In this document: in pieces, positions 21,690 through 32,562 of the stretch
Layout of the letters: each line of letters starts with the position of its first letter
Numbering within the stretch: position 1 is the first letter of the stretch
Assembly: GCA_039519185.1 (NCBI GenBank)
Contig: CM076854.1
Span: forward strand, 155,492,166 to 155,556,165
Length of the DNA: 64,000 nucleotides
Source of the DNA: Astragalus membranaceus
Lineage: Eukaryota; Streptophyta; Magnoliopsida; Fabales; Fabaceae
Reading direction: 5' to 3'
Made by a program: the position numbers and the translations under genes
The notes under the pieces: model-generated
What the model saw: the letters and a program-made list of their open reading frames with translations, nothing else
Databases searched by the model: none
Told to the model about the DNA's origin: nothing

Positions 21690-21920
21690 TGTGAATAAGG
21701 AAATAAGGAATTTGTAAAGAGTAGATCTGTAGATTTATTTATATGTATTTGGCCCGAGCCCGTTAAGTTTTCTCAGAGAAAAGCCTATTTAAACGCTTTA
21801 GTGTTTGTACTCAAGATATCCAGACAATCAATAAAACGAAACTACAGTTACTCTGTAGTCGCAGACGTAGGCAAAATTTAGCCGAACTGCGTAAACAATA
21901 TCGTGTGTCCTGTTTTGACA
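21690..21920 (+). mobile_element. 5' LTR of copia-1
   Basis: Contains a TATA-like TATTTAAA at 21786-21793 and an AATAAA polyadenylation-type signal about 45 bp further on (CAATCAATAAAACG). Together they would define the transcript start and end for this element. Confidence 0.93.
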
Positions 21921-22636
21921 TGGTATAGGTCACGATTTCTGCTTCTGGATTTCGTGTAGTAACGATTTCTGCTTCTGGATTTCGTTTCTGAGACTTGTTC
22001 GTGGTTCACGTTTTTGCTGTGTTGGCGTTTTGGACCAGTGCCTCTCGATCCGTCTCTCCGCCATCGTGGTTCTTCGTCTTCGTGTTGGCAGAGACTGTGT
22101 TTCCATCGCCGTCGTGGTTCTGTGTTTCTTCATCTTCGTGGTTCTTCGTCGCCCTCTGTGTTTCCGCCGCCGTCGTGGTTCTGTGGTTTCTCCGTCGTGG
22201 TACATCTCACTTCTCTGTGCCTTCCGTTCGCGCCTTCCGTTCGCAAAGAGCAGGAGTAATTTCTTGTTCGCTGATTTGGGTTTCATTCTCGTGCTTATTC
22301 TAAGCGATCTTGTTCTTGGTTGCCTCTTATGCTTGTGATTCCCAAGCTGCTTGGATCTGATCCGCCATTAAATTGATGCTGCTTGCGATTTTGGTGGGTC
22401 TGGTGTGCTTCGATTTCTGCTTGTGATTCCCTCTCAGATCCTGTTTGAGATTCCTGTTGGTGTTCTACTCGCCGTTTCTGCATCCTTGCTCCTCTTGATT
22501 TTCACCGATCTCGCATCCTTCCTACGAGCCGTCAGAACAAAATCCCTAATCTCGTGGATCTGCTTCGGTTTTGTGGTTGATTTGCGAGTTCTCACCACCA
22601 ACCAACCTTGACCTTTTTTTAAAAAATAATTTTTTA
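21921..22636 (+). other. Leader of copia-1 with short imperfect repeats
   Basis: GC-richer than its surroundings. The words CGTCGTGGTTCT and GTGTTTCC recur several times between 22060 and 22200. Long overlapping frames here shift with the repeats and show no family resemblance. Confidence 0.5.
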
Positions 22637-23546
22637 ATGGCTTCGGAAAAAGACAGGGATAGTTTGTGTTCGTTTTACCAGCAAGAATTATGCTGCTTGG
22701 GAATTTCAATTCAAGATGTATGTCAATGGAAAAGGATTATGGGGTCACCTTGATGAGGTTTCTAAGGCGCCGGAAGATAAACCCGCCTTAGACACGTGGG
22801 AAGTTCAAGATGCTCAGATTATTTCTTGGATCCTCAGTACTATTGATCCTCAGATGACCAATAATTTGCGAGCATTTTCAACTGCTCAAGAGATATGGAA
22901 TTACTTGCAGCGTATTTACAACCAGGACAATACAGCCAAGCTTTTTCAATTGGAGTTAGAGATCGCCAATTACAAACAAGGTAATTTGTCAATTCAAGAA
23001 TATTATTCTGGTTTTCTGAATTTATAGACAGAACACTTTGCTATTATCTATGCTGCTGTTCCCAAGCCGTCACTGTCGGCCGTTCGTGATGTTTATGATA
23101 CTAGTAAACGGAGTCAATTTCTCATGAAATTTTGTCCGGAATTTGAAGCCGTTCGAGGTGCTTTGCTGAATAGGAACCCTGTTCCTTCCTTGGATATCTG
23201 TGTTGGTGAACTGCTTAGGGAAGAACAGCGTCTTAATACTCAAGGCACCATGTTTAATGATCCCGTCCATTCTGAACCTGTGACAGTTGCATATGCTGCG
23301 CAAAATAGAGGAGTGGGTCGTGATATGCGACAAACTCAATGCTTCTCTTGTAAACAATTTGGACATGTTGCTCGTAGTTGTCCTAAGAAATTTTGCAATT
23401 ACTGCAAGCAGCAGGGTCATATCATCTCTGCATGTCCTTTGCGTCCTCCTCGACTGACTAAGCGTCCAGTGCAGGCATTCCATGCCACTACTAGCTCTAC
23501 AGCTGGTCCGTCCACCACCGGTGCACCTGATGGTGGTGCTCTATAG
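22637..23546 (+). pseudogene. Gag of copia-1, frameshift and stop
   Basis: The capsid protein that packages element RNA. An ATG at 22637 opens MASEKDRDSL, but the conserved gag reading (NYAAWEFQFKMYVNGKGLWG) is in another frame, so a frameshift lies near 22660. After 22716 the frame shows DAQIISWILSTIDPQ and LELEIANYKQGNLSIQEYY, then a TAG at 23026-23028. The C-terminal part carries two zinc knuckles in tandem, CFSCKQFGHVARSC and CNYCKQQGHIISAC, and ends at a TAG at 23544-23546. It cannot yield a full-length capsid. Confidence 0.88.
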
Positions 23547-25256
23547 CCTGAATTAATTCAAGAAATGGTACTCTCTGCTCTTTCTGCCTTGGGCATTACT
23601 GGTATGCCTTCTTTCATATCTTGGTTACTTGATTCTGGTGCATCGAATCACATGACGGGTTCCTCTGAACTCCTGCAGAATTTACGTTCTTATATTGGTA
23701 ATCAGAAAATTCAAATTGCTAATGGCAGTACCCTTCCTATAACTAATGTTGGTGACATAAATTCTAATTTTCGAAAAGTGCTGGTAGCACCTGGGCTTGC
23801 GTCAAGTTTATAGTCTGCTGGTCAATTAGTAGATGAAGGTTGTGATGTTAATCTTACTCCGGATGGTTGTCTTGTGTAGGATCGGGTGTCGGGGAAGGTG
23901 ATCGCGAAGGGGCCTAAAGTTGGAAGAGTGTTTCCACTTCAGTTTATTTCAAATCATTTATCTCTTGCTTGTAATAGTGTTTTGAATGCATGTGAGGATT
24001 GGCATAGGAAATTGGGCCATCCAAACTCTGTTGTTTTGTCTCACTTATTTAAGACTGGCTTGTTAGGTACTAAACTGATGGATTCTAGTACCTCTATTTC
24101 ATGTTCTGTTTGCAAATTAGCTAAAAGTAAAGCACTTCCTTTTCCGTCTGGTGCTTATCGTGCTTCTACTTGTTTTGAGTTGTTTCATAGTGATGTTTGG
24201 GGAATCTCTCCCGTTGCTTCTCATGCTCACTATAAATATTTTGTCACATTTATCGATGATTATAGCCGTTTTACTTGGATTTATTTTCTTAAATCTAAAT
24301 CTGAAGTGTTTCTATGTTTAACAAATTTCTGATGTATGTTGAAAATCAATTTCAAACCAGTATTAGAATTCTTCGGTCTGATTCTGGTGGTGAGTATATG
24401 TCTTACGAGTTTCAGGAGTTCTTACAGTAAAAAGGTATACTGTCTCAACGATCTTGTCCCAATGCCCCTCAGCAAAATGGTGTTGCAGAACGTAAGAATC
24501 GTCACTTGTTGGATGTGACGCGTACCTTACTTCTCAAGGCCTCTGTTCCATCCAAATTTTGGGTGGAGGCCCTTTCCACAGCTGTTTTTTATCAACAGTC
24601 TTCCTTCCACGGTGATTGGGTTTGATTCTCCTTACTTTCGCCTTTTTAAAACTCAGTCTGGTTACAGTAGTTTACATACTTTTGGGTGTGTATGTTTTGT
24701 TCACCTCCCATCCACTGAAAAACATAAGCTTGGAGAACAATCTGTCCGATGTGCATTTATAGGGTATAGTCAGTCTCATAAGGGTTTTGTGCGTTATGAT
24801 GTCTTTAACCATCGTTTTCGCATTTCTAGGAATGTGACATTTTTTGATAATCAGTTTATGTTTCCTTGCTCTTCTCCTGGATTGAATGAAATTGCTATAC
24901 TTCCCCAATTTTCTACCCCGCGTTCACCTATAGAATGTTTCCAACCAGGACTCGTTCCCACTTCCCCTTCCGACGTTGATCCGCCACCTGATCCTGATCC
25001 TGTACCGCCTGCACCACGGCGTTCGGGTAGAACGTCTCGAGCACCTGATAGATATTCCCCAGACAGGTTTGATTCCTCACATACTGCTTTAACTGCTTCT
25101 CTATCTGGCACATCTATTCCTACTTGTTATTCGCAGGCTGTTAAAGATGTCTCTTGGGTAAATGCCATGAATGAAGAACTTCAGGCCCTTCAGGACAATT
25201 TCACTTGGAATATTGTTCCTTGCCCTCCTGGTATCAAACTCATAGGCTGTAAATGA
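23547..25256 (+). pseudogene. Protease and integrase of copia-1, several stops
   Basis: The protease active site is seen in SWLLDSGASNHMTGS near 23625. The integrase zinc region is WHRKLGHPN…CSVCKLAKSK (about 24000-24130). The first catalytic Asp is in LFHSDVWG, the second in RSDSGGEY, and the Glu in PQQNGVAERKNRH, which reads in a different frame. Stops occur near 23812, 23878, 24331, 24429 and 25254. The chromodomain-free C-terminus continues through GYSQSHKGFVRYD to a Pro-rich segment. Domain order gag-PR-INT-RT is that of Ty1/copia. Confidence 0.87.
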
Positions 25257-25265
25257 GTTTATTCT

Positions 25266-26640
25266 GTGAAAGTTAATTCTGATGGATCTCTCAATCGGTA
25301 CAAGGCTCGGTTGGTTGCTTTAGGCAACAAGCAGGAATATGGTATTGATTATGATGAGACATTTGCACCAGTTGCTAAAATGACTACTGTTAGAATGGTG
25401 CTCTCTATAGCTGCTTCTCATTGGTGGTCTCTCTGCCAAATGGATGTCAAGAATGCATTTCTTCATGGCGACCTGACTGAAGATATTTATATGACTCCCC
25501 CTCAGGGCCTATTCTCTTCATCTAAGGGGGTGTGCAAGCTCAAACGCTCTCTATATGGTTTGAAACAGGCGCCTAGAGCTTGGTATGCGAAATTTCTTTC
25601 CACTCTACTTGGGTTCTCTTTTACTCAAAGTCAGTATGATTCTTCTTTGTTCATTCACCGCACATCTACGGGCATTGTTATGCTCCTTCTTTATGTTGAT
25701 GATATGATCATTACTGGTTCTGATGCAGCATCCATACAGGAAGTTAAACAAAAGCTTCAAGCCTCATTTCAAATGAAAGACCTCGGTCTTTTACATTATT
25801 TTCTTGGACTCGAGGTTCATTCTACCTCTAAGGGTATATTTCTCCATCAGCATAAGTATGCCACCGACCTTATTGCTATGGCTGGCCTCCAACTTGCTAA
25901 TCCTGTGAACACTCCTCTTGAAGTTAATGTTAAATACCACTGTGACGAGGGTGAACTTTTGACTGATCCTTTATTGTATCGACAGCTCGTGGGTAGTCTT
26001 AAATACTTGACCATTACACGACCCGACATTTCATTTGCTGTTCAGCAAGTAAGTCAGTTCATGCATTCTCCTTGTCATCTTCACTTGGCACCGGTTCGTC
26101 GTATAATTCGCTACTTGAAAGGTACCTCTCAACGGGGTTTATTCTTTCCTCGTGGAACCCTTCTTAAGTTGAGTGCCTACAGTGATGCTGATTGGGCTGG
26201 GTGTCCTGATACTCGCCTCTCTGTCACTGGTTGGTGCATGTTTCTTGGTTCTTCGTTGATCTCATGGAAAAGTAAGAAGCAAGCGAGAGTCTCTAAGTCC
26301 TCAACCGAATCGGAGTATCGTGCTATGTCTACGGCATGCTCCGAAATACTTTGGCTTGGTGGTCTTTTGGGTGAACATAGATTTCATCAACCGAACCGAT
26401 ATCTCTCTATGCTGACAATACAAGTGCCATTCAGGTTGTTGCCAATCCGGTCTTTCATGAGCGTACTAAGCATATCGAAGTGGATTGTCATGCTATTCGT
26501 GAAGCCTATGATGATCATGTTATATCCATCCCTCATATCAATACTCAATTTCAAGTTGTAGATATTTTGACCAAAGATGTTCCTTGTCCACGCCATCAGT
26601 TTCTTGTCAACAAATTGATGCTCATTGATGACCCGCATCA
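25266..26640 (+). pseudogene. Reverse transcriptase and RNase H of copia-1
   Basis: Copies element RNA to DNA. The frame from about 25266 holds RYKARLVALGNKQEYGIDY, QMDVKNAFLHGDL (first catalytic Asp), KLKRSLYGLKQAPRAWY and LLYVDDMIITGSD (the catalytic YVDD). RNase H follows with YSDADWAGCPDT and SKSSTESEYRAMS. Near 26385 a frameshift moves the remainder (TKHIEVDCHAIRE region, DILTKDVP) into another frame, so the last 85 residues are lost from the main frame. The RT core itself is intact from 25266 to 26385. Confidence 0.9.
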
Positions 26641-26652
26641 ATTTGAGGGGGG

Positions 26653-26883
26653 TGTGAATAAGGAAATGAGGAAGTTGTAAATAGTAGATTTGTAGATTTA
26701 TTTATATGTATTTGGCCCGGGCCCGTTAGGTTTTCTCAGAGAAAAGCCTATTTAAACGCTTTAGTGTTTGTACTCAAGGTATCCAGACAATCAATAAAAC
26801 GGAACTACAACTACTCTGTAGTCGCAGACGTAGGCAAAGTTTAGCCGAACTGCGTAAACAATATCGTGTGTCCTGTTTTGACA
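26653..26883 (+). mobile_element. 3' LTR of copia-1
   Basis: A direct repeat of 21690-21920; differences are single substitutions scattered along the length. Followed by the CCACG duplication. Confidence 0.95.
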
Positions 26884-26888
26884 CCACG

Positions 26889-27149
26889 CACCAACAAAAG
26901 GCAAATGATTCACAAACTAGAAAATTTATTTTCTAGTCCTGAAAATTTATCAGTTTTGAATGTTAAAAAATGAGTTTTCTTAAGACGTAACATGAAGAAT
27001 GTGATTTTATTTTTTTTTATATATGCATCCCTATCGTCTCACGTATCATGAGGGTTAATTTTGTTTTTTCCGCATGACATGCAAGGAAAAAAACTTTTAG
27101 CTTAAATCAAAAGCTGCGGTCCTATATTGTTCTTCAGAAAGGATGGGTT
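26889..27149. other. Spacer between copia-1 and the S40 gene
   Basis: AT-rich; nothing recognised. Confidence 0.4.
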
Positions 27150-27275
27150 CAGAACATCTCTAGTTATTAGAGAGTTCTAATAGAAGAGAGAAATAGACAC
27201 TGAATAAAATATTATTATTTTATTCAACGTGTCTTTCTATCTCTTACTAAAAACATCCGGTAATTAGAGAGGATT
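27150..27275. mobile_element. Small foldback (MITE-like) sequence
   Basis: Two imperfectly complementary arms meet at about 27212. The inner part (TGAATAAAATA / TATTTTATTCA) pairs well and the outer parts (CATCTCTAGTTATTAGAG against the reverse of TAATTAGAGAGG) pair partly. Size and palindromic form suit a MITE. Flanking duplications were not identified. It lies about 200 bp upstream of the S40 TATA box. Confidence 0.45.
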
Positions 27276-27470
27276 CATTGCGTACAAAATCATTACCATG
27301 GTTACATCTCCAACTCTTAAACAAATCAAGAGGGACCTCATGTTAAAACGCGTGAGGGCCATTGCATTTAATTGCACTCAACCCTTTCTAGAGTATTTGT
27401 TAATTAATTAATTGTAACGCGTATAGTAGTAGTGAGACCAAAGTTTAAAATATAGAAAAAATAGGCTTAG

Positions 27471-27480
27471 CTATATATAT
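27471..27480 (+). promoter_or_regulatory. Probable TATA box of the S40 gene
   Basis: CTATATATAT lies about 110 bp before the start codon, giving a 5' UTR of roughly 80 bp if transcription starts 30 bp downstream. Confidence 0.55.
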
Positions 27481-27586
27481 CTTAGCTTTATCCATAACCC
27501 CAAACCAATTACTAATATAAATAAACGGAGTTAGTTGTAAGAATGAGACAAATAGAAACATAGACAAAAACAGAAATTTGAGCTCA

Positions 27587-28048
27587 ATGGCATCTAAGAA
27601 GAGTTTCATTTCAAGAGCAAATTATATATTTGCAGCTACCTCTTCAGAGTCAAATTTGAATGAAGAAAGTGAAACATTGGAGTTCGATGAAGGTGAGGTG
27701 TGGAACTTAACCAACACAGTGTCAATAACAGAACCAAAAAAGGGTTCACGATCGGTTGTGAAGAGAGGCTCAAGTAGCAGAGTTAGTCCTGTTTCTTTGC
27801 CAATCAATATACCTGATTGGTCCAAGATTTTGAAGGAGGAAAATAAAAAGAGAAATGAGATAAATAAAGATGATTATAATTATGAGAGTGATCATGATGA
27901 AGGAGTTCGTACACCTCCTCATGAGTATTTGGCTAGGAGAAGAGGAGCTTCACTTTCTGTACATGAAGGTATAGGAAGAACTCTTAAAGGGAGAGATTTG
28001 CGAAGTGTAAGGAATGCCATTTGGAAAAAAGTGGGATTTGAAGATTGA
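27587..28048 (+). CDS. Senescence regulator S40 family protein (DUF584)
   Basis: A 153-residue, single-exon protein. Start: the ATG at 27587 (MASKKSFISRANYIF) fits the family N-terminus; a TTG 9 bp upstream is not needed. The family signature is present: LPINIPDWSKIL at about residues 70-82 and, at the C-terminus, PPHEYLARRRGASLSVHEG then RTLKGRDLRSVRNAIWKK ending GFED. S40 proteins are small, plant-specific, usually nuclear and induced in leaf senescence, dark or stress; a biochemical activity is not established. The N-terminal half is acidic and Ser-rich, typical of the family. Length, uninterrupted frame, TATA box upstream and AT-rich 3' flank all suggest a working gene. It is the only clear ordinary host gene in the window, with retroelements on both sides. 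Confidence 0.95.
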   Translation: MASKKSFISRANYIFAATSSESNLNEESETLEFDEGEVWNLTNTVSITEPKKGSRSVVKRGSSSRVSPVSLPINIPDWSKILKEENKKRNEINKDDYNYESDHDEGVRTPPHEYLARRRGASLSVHEGIGRTLKGRDLRSVRNAIWKKVGFED

Positions 28049-28234
28049 TTCATTATTTTTATTTATTTCATTCATAGAGAGATAGATATATCAATCTGTT
28101 TAGGCGATTTTGTACTAGCTTAACTAGCTAGCTAGCTCTGTTTTTGGAATTTATATATGTTCTTTCACCACCTTCAAATTTGTTGTTGTTGGACTTGAAT
28201 GAGTTATGTTAAATAAGGGAAGGATTATACATGC

Positions 28235-28276
<42 letters not shown>
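28235..28276. repeat. (TTG)14 microsatellite
   Basis: Perfect trinucleotide run about 190 bp downstream of the S40 stop. Confidence 0.97.
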
Positions 28277-28277
<1 letters not shown>

Positions 28278-28609
28278 AATTATTAACTGTTTTATGATCT
28301 TTAAATTGTTGTTTCAATCACGTACGACCATGTATTTTTCTTTCTTGTTCTTGTTGTCACCTTGTTCAGTTTGATCTTATCCCCTTTATTGATCATTCTT
28401 TTGGATTTGGATGATGTCATGATGATAAGGAGATGAATAGGCAAAACGCGTAAGGGAGGGAGATGGGAGGAAATAGAAGCAAGTGATTTCGTGTGAGGTG
28501 TGTGTGTGAGAATATTGATGGAAAAAGTAAGCTGAGTCCACGGGTAATAGGGTGGTTTTTTACTATGACCAAAGAAAGTATATATCCACTACTTGGTTGA
28601 TTTTTTCTC

Positions 28610-29830
28610 TCCATAATTGAGAGATTTTATTAATAGTCCTAGTACAAGTAACATTAAGCAAGATTAGAAATAGATGGCCAAGGCCAAGATACAACAACAC
28701 AACCAAGAACACCCACAAAACTACAAAACACCCAAAGGCAAAGCCAATAAACACCAGCCCATACAGACAACACCCACGGCAAAACACCAAAATGATGGCA
28801 AGGCCCTAGAAACCCCTAGTCTTACATCAAGAAAACCCCAACAAAAAACAAAACACCAAAACTAACACCAGAATTATCGCAAAGACTAGAGAACAAAAAA
28901 AAGGAGCACTCCTAGATTAGCGCCAAGAAGCGACCAAAAGCGGTGAAACATAACCAACTCAACAAGCATCAAAGCTGCTCCCTTAGGGCCACACCAATGA
29001 GTAGGAGAGACTCCTATGATATCTTGGCTAAACTGCACACCCTAGACTAAATATGATGAACTGTCCTCACACAATGTCTCAGAAGCCGTACCTTTACCAC
29101 ATCTGCTGCTAAACACCTCAAGCGAAAGCTCCACACATCAACACCTTTACAACAAAAAGGAAGCACTCAAACAAGCCATCAAAGCACGAAAACACCATAA
29201 ACCCAAAAAGGACCCAGGAGCGAAGAATGCAGTGACGAGAGCACCCAGAACGCACACCTAGAAACCTAACAGACTTCTTACCAACACCAAGTAAAGCCCA
29301 TCCAAACATTCGAGCAAAGGCTACACCAGGGCAACAGGTCAACCAACACACCTTGAACAGAACCGTCTAAAAACACTACAGCTAACACACCAAGCGAACA
29401 GAGTATTAAACGAAACACCAAGCCAAGAAGAAAGCGAATCCAATACCACAACATCGACCAAAAACCGAGATACCCAAGATATCATAAGAAACAAGGGGGA
29501 GATAGACAAAACATGAAATTGTCTCAACGCAAACACCTCACGGAAGTTATGTGGAATCCGACCAGTGTGAAGCAAGAAACAAACCCAAAAAGGAGAAGCA
29601 CCAAAAAAATGAACGAACGCCCATCCACACAAAACACGCCGAAGGACGAGCACCGAAAGTCGAACACCAAACACACACCTCTTACAGACGAGAGCAAGAG
29701 CCTCCTCAAGAAAATCTAGAAAAAACCGATCCCTTCGGCAAGTGAAGAAGAATCAGCAGTGTAGTACAACCCGGGAGGCATGAAACGACACCTAATCTCG
29801 AAGAACAACACCTTGTGGGTGCACATATTT
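28610..29830 (-). repeat. G/T-rich block, possible non-LTR element remnant
   Basis: The minus strand is strikingly G/T-rich and pyrimidine-poor in purines over about 1.2 kb, with sharp edges to normal AT-rich DNA. At its minus-strand 3' end it reads ACTATTAATAAAATCTCTC, resembling the ends of plant LINE transcripts. Several overlapping frames of 60-110 codons, rich in Phe, Val, Leu and Cys, are produced by composition alone. No reverse transcriptase motif, poly(A) or target duplication was found, so the assignment is weak. Confidence 0.35.
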
Positions 29831-30340
29831 TATGGAGCTTGTTCACTATCAATATTGACCAAACACTCTAACTTGACGCATGTTTAAGCTAGATGTAATT
29901 CGTATGAACTGACTGATGCTTGTTTGGTTAATTTATGATCAATCAAGAATTATGGAATCTTGCACGAATCTTTATTATAAAACCAACGATGAATCCAAGA
30001 AACACACCTAGAACCAATGTATTGGTTGTTCCTCATGAATTAATCCTTCCTTTAATTCGAATATACTTTCATAAAAAACCCACCTCCTAATTTATTTTTG
30101 TAGTTATTTTCAGTTATTGATTTCGTAATCATTAATTTAGATCCTTGGAAAACCACCAAGGGCTCTGCCTTGTTACTACATTCCTTGATATCATACAACC
30201 AACATGCTGAAATATCTTGTGTTTTCAATAAATAAATCAAGATAAATCAAAGTTTTGGTGTCTGGTTTTAACGCAGGACCCTAGGTTTTTCGGTTTTTGA
30301 TTTTCTATTTTTCTGAACTCGAATGATGACTCTCAAAATC
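29831..30340. other. AT-rich spacer
   Basis: No coding sequence or repeat structure recognised. Confidence 0.4.
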
Positions 30341-30344
30341 AGTT

Positions 30345-31500
30345 TAGGGCTTCATCAAGTCATTGTTATATTAAAAGAAACAATACAAAAGAGAGTACAA
30401 GAGGTGACTAGACCAATACCATTGCCAAGAAAAGAAAATTAAAATCAAAGCAATAATAAGGAGCCTCTAAATTGTTATGGTGAAAGACCAATATCCTAGA
30501 GACAAATTAAAAGGAGATTAAAAGGAATTAGTTACATTAGTAAGATTAAAAAGGGAACGGCGGGATTTACTCTAGGACGGGTATTATAATCTATAATTTT
30601 TTGGACCAGTTTTTTTTGTCAAAATTTCTTCTTTTGGGTCTTAGACACAAGAAGTTCAAAATTATTATCTTGCGCAATTCTTCTTTGGGTATCGCTAGCC
30701 ATAGGATCAACAACATCATCTAATACATTACCCCCAAATTTTCCTAAGATTCGTATGTCAGATGCTACCACTAGGTTAAGACATTGAGGCATTTAGGAAT
30801 CTATTCTAGTATTATGAGATTGAGTACTAGATGATGAGTCAATAGAATCACTCCAACAACAACTAGCAACATTTATATAATTGACTATGTTGGCGTTAGA
30901 GTGAACATCAAGAAATTTCATATTACTACCACTAATAGTATCAGAGGTAGGAGAAATCTAAACATTGTTATCTCCTTCCTTCGTGCTAGAGGTAGAATCA
31001 TTGGCAAACTTTTGGAAGGAGTTTAACGATGTATTTTACTTCTACATAACTGTAGGCGGCACTTGCTTACCCTCATTGGAGACTGAAACGAATGAGTACC
31101 GGACCAATTGGAAAAGAATTTGATTCAGTGTTAAAATGCATGCCCTCTTTTCTCTAATCCCCTTAGGTGAAGATTCCACTTGTTTCCTATTCAAACCTAA
31201 TTATTGTTGGGCAGTAAATCCCACGAAAGGATTAGAATCCAAATCATCTCGAAGAACATTATTGAGACCTTTAAGATCTTCCTTATTCACATAAGTTTGA
31301 ACTCATATAACACATTATCAGTAACCTTTAACTTAGGAACATAATTAGAAACCTGTTTTGGCTGAGCAACATATTCTGAGATCTTTTGCTCCTTATTATT
31401 TTCCACACCAGAGTGCATCCTTTTATTACAATTGTTGGTGATATGATCAATTGTCATGCAATTCATACAATGACATTATTTATGGTAATTTCTCGCTTCC
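30345..31500 (-). pseudogene. LINE ORF1 C-terminal part and 3' UTR, no ORF2
   Basis: On the minus strand a zinc knuckle CMNCMTIDHITNNC (about 31475-31430) is followed by the Ser/Asn-rich tail usual for L1-type ORF1 proteins. The tail reaches KTQKKKF near 30630, a typical ORF1 end. The next 200 bp read as a 3' UTR ending near CTTTTAATATAACAATGAC. No endonuclease or reverse transcriptase (ORF2) sequence intervenes. The frame is broken by several stops. The 5' part of ORF1 is absent here. Compare the fuller ORF1-only copy at 39273-41376. Confidence 0.6.
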
Positions 31501-31972
31501 AAAAGCATGCGTACATTAATATAAGTAATAACATAGTGCTAATGCATTGACAAAAAAATATAGTGCTAAAGAAAATTATAAATTTAGATAAGCTAATTGA
31601 AATAAAATTTATTTAATTATTAGGACGTTATACATACTTATCATTATATATATTTCACAACATTTTTTTTTGGAGCTAGGGATTATTTTTCATAACATAG
31701 CAAACGGAAATATATATGTTATGAAAAATATGTTATTTTTCACCATATGGTAAAAGAGGTGTACGCCCAATTATTTATTAGCCGCGGTTTTGGAAAACCA
31801 CATGCTCATGGGATTTTATCGCCAACAATACACCAGATGGACGATCAACAATCAAGTTATCATTATCTGCATGCATAAGATGATTATCATTAATAGCTAC
31901 AATACGAATACTACCAGTATCTATCTAATGATTAATTGAAAAAACCGTTAATATAATGTATGTATTACTAAA
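31501..31972. other. AT-rich spacer before copia-2
   Basis: Nothing coding; short AT-rich direct repeats only. Confidence 0.4.
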
Positions 31973-31978
31973 AGTCGC

Positions 31979-32486
31979 TATTAGAATCAAAGGAAGATGA
32001 TGGAAGCAAAGTGAATTTGGTTAGGATCAATGAGGGAAACAATGTGTGCAACATTACTGAAACAGGCGCCCATGTGTCAGGCGCCAAGGCCACAGTGTTG
32101 CAGAATCAAGCACCCATGTGCAAGGTGCCAAGGAATGATGTTGCTGAGTCAGGTGGTCATGCCCACGCATCATGGTCACCATAATGGAGCAAAATACGAT
32201 GGCGCCCCTGCACTAGGCGCCAAATGCATAGGATTCATTTGGTGGCCAGCTGTGTTTGTAAATAGATATTTTTCTCTTTCTTTAGTATGCTGTCCTTAGT
32301 ATTGTGGTACACCATAGACCACCCCTAGTACTATATAACTAGCTGTACTGTGTCAGTACTATCATCCAATAACAATGAATCATTTTATGCAATTTATCCT
32401 ATAGTATACTGTTTCATTGGTTTATGCCTACAATGGCTTTTATGCTTTATGCTTTCTTTATATATGATGCTTCCGTATTCTTTAAG
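31979..32486 (+). mobile_element. 5' LTR of copia-2
   Basis: Contains a TATA-like CTATATAAC at 32331-32339. Five GGCGCC or GGTGCC words lie in its first half (about 32068-32222). The open frame of 89 codons through it is present identically in the 3' LTR and has no known domain. Confidence 0.92.
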
Positions 32487-32562
32487 ATGGTATCAGAGCA
32501 TATGCTCTGAGTACCTTGCTTGATTTTTTTTCTTTCTTTCGTTTCCATTTCATTTTGTCATT

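Larger units (their letters stand above)
21690..26883 (+). mobile_element. Complete Ty1/copia element (copia-1), coding decayed
   Basis: A 5194-bp element with two 231-bp LTRs (21690-21920 and 26653-26883), both TGTGAATAAGG…TTTTGACA, and a perfect 5-bp target duplication CCACG at 21685-21689 and 26884-26888. A polypurine tract GAGGGGGG directly precedes the 3' LTR. The primer-binding site begins TGGTAT and is partly degenerate relative to the usual initiator-Met site. By eye the LTRs differ at about 11 of 231 positions. The domain order gag, protease, integrase, RT, RNase H places it in Ty1/copia. Confidence 0.95.

Noticed and set aside
21995..22338. Overlapping frames of about 100 codons
   Set aside because: They lie in the repeat-rich leader of copia-1, upstream of gag, and no frame shows a domain.
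29118..29745. Several frames of 60-110 codons on both strands
   Set aside because: Explained by strong strand composition (few stop codons in G/T-rich sequence); no family resemblance.
32030..32299. 89-codon frame in the copia-2 LTR, repeated at 36655-36924
   Set aside because: Identical because the LTRs are identical; overlaps other frames and has no recognisable domain.
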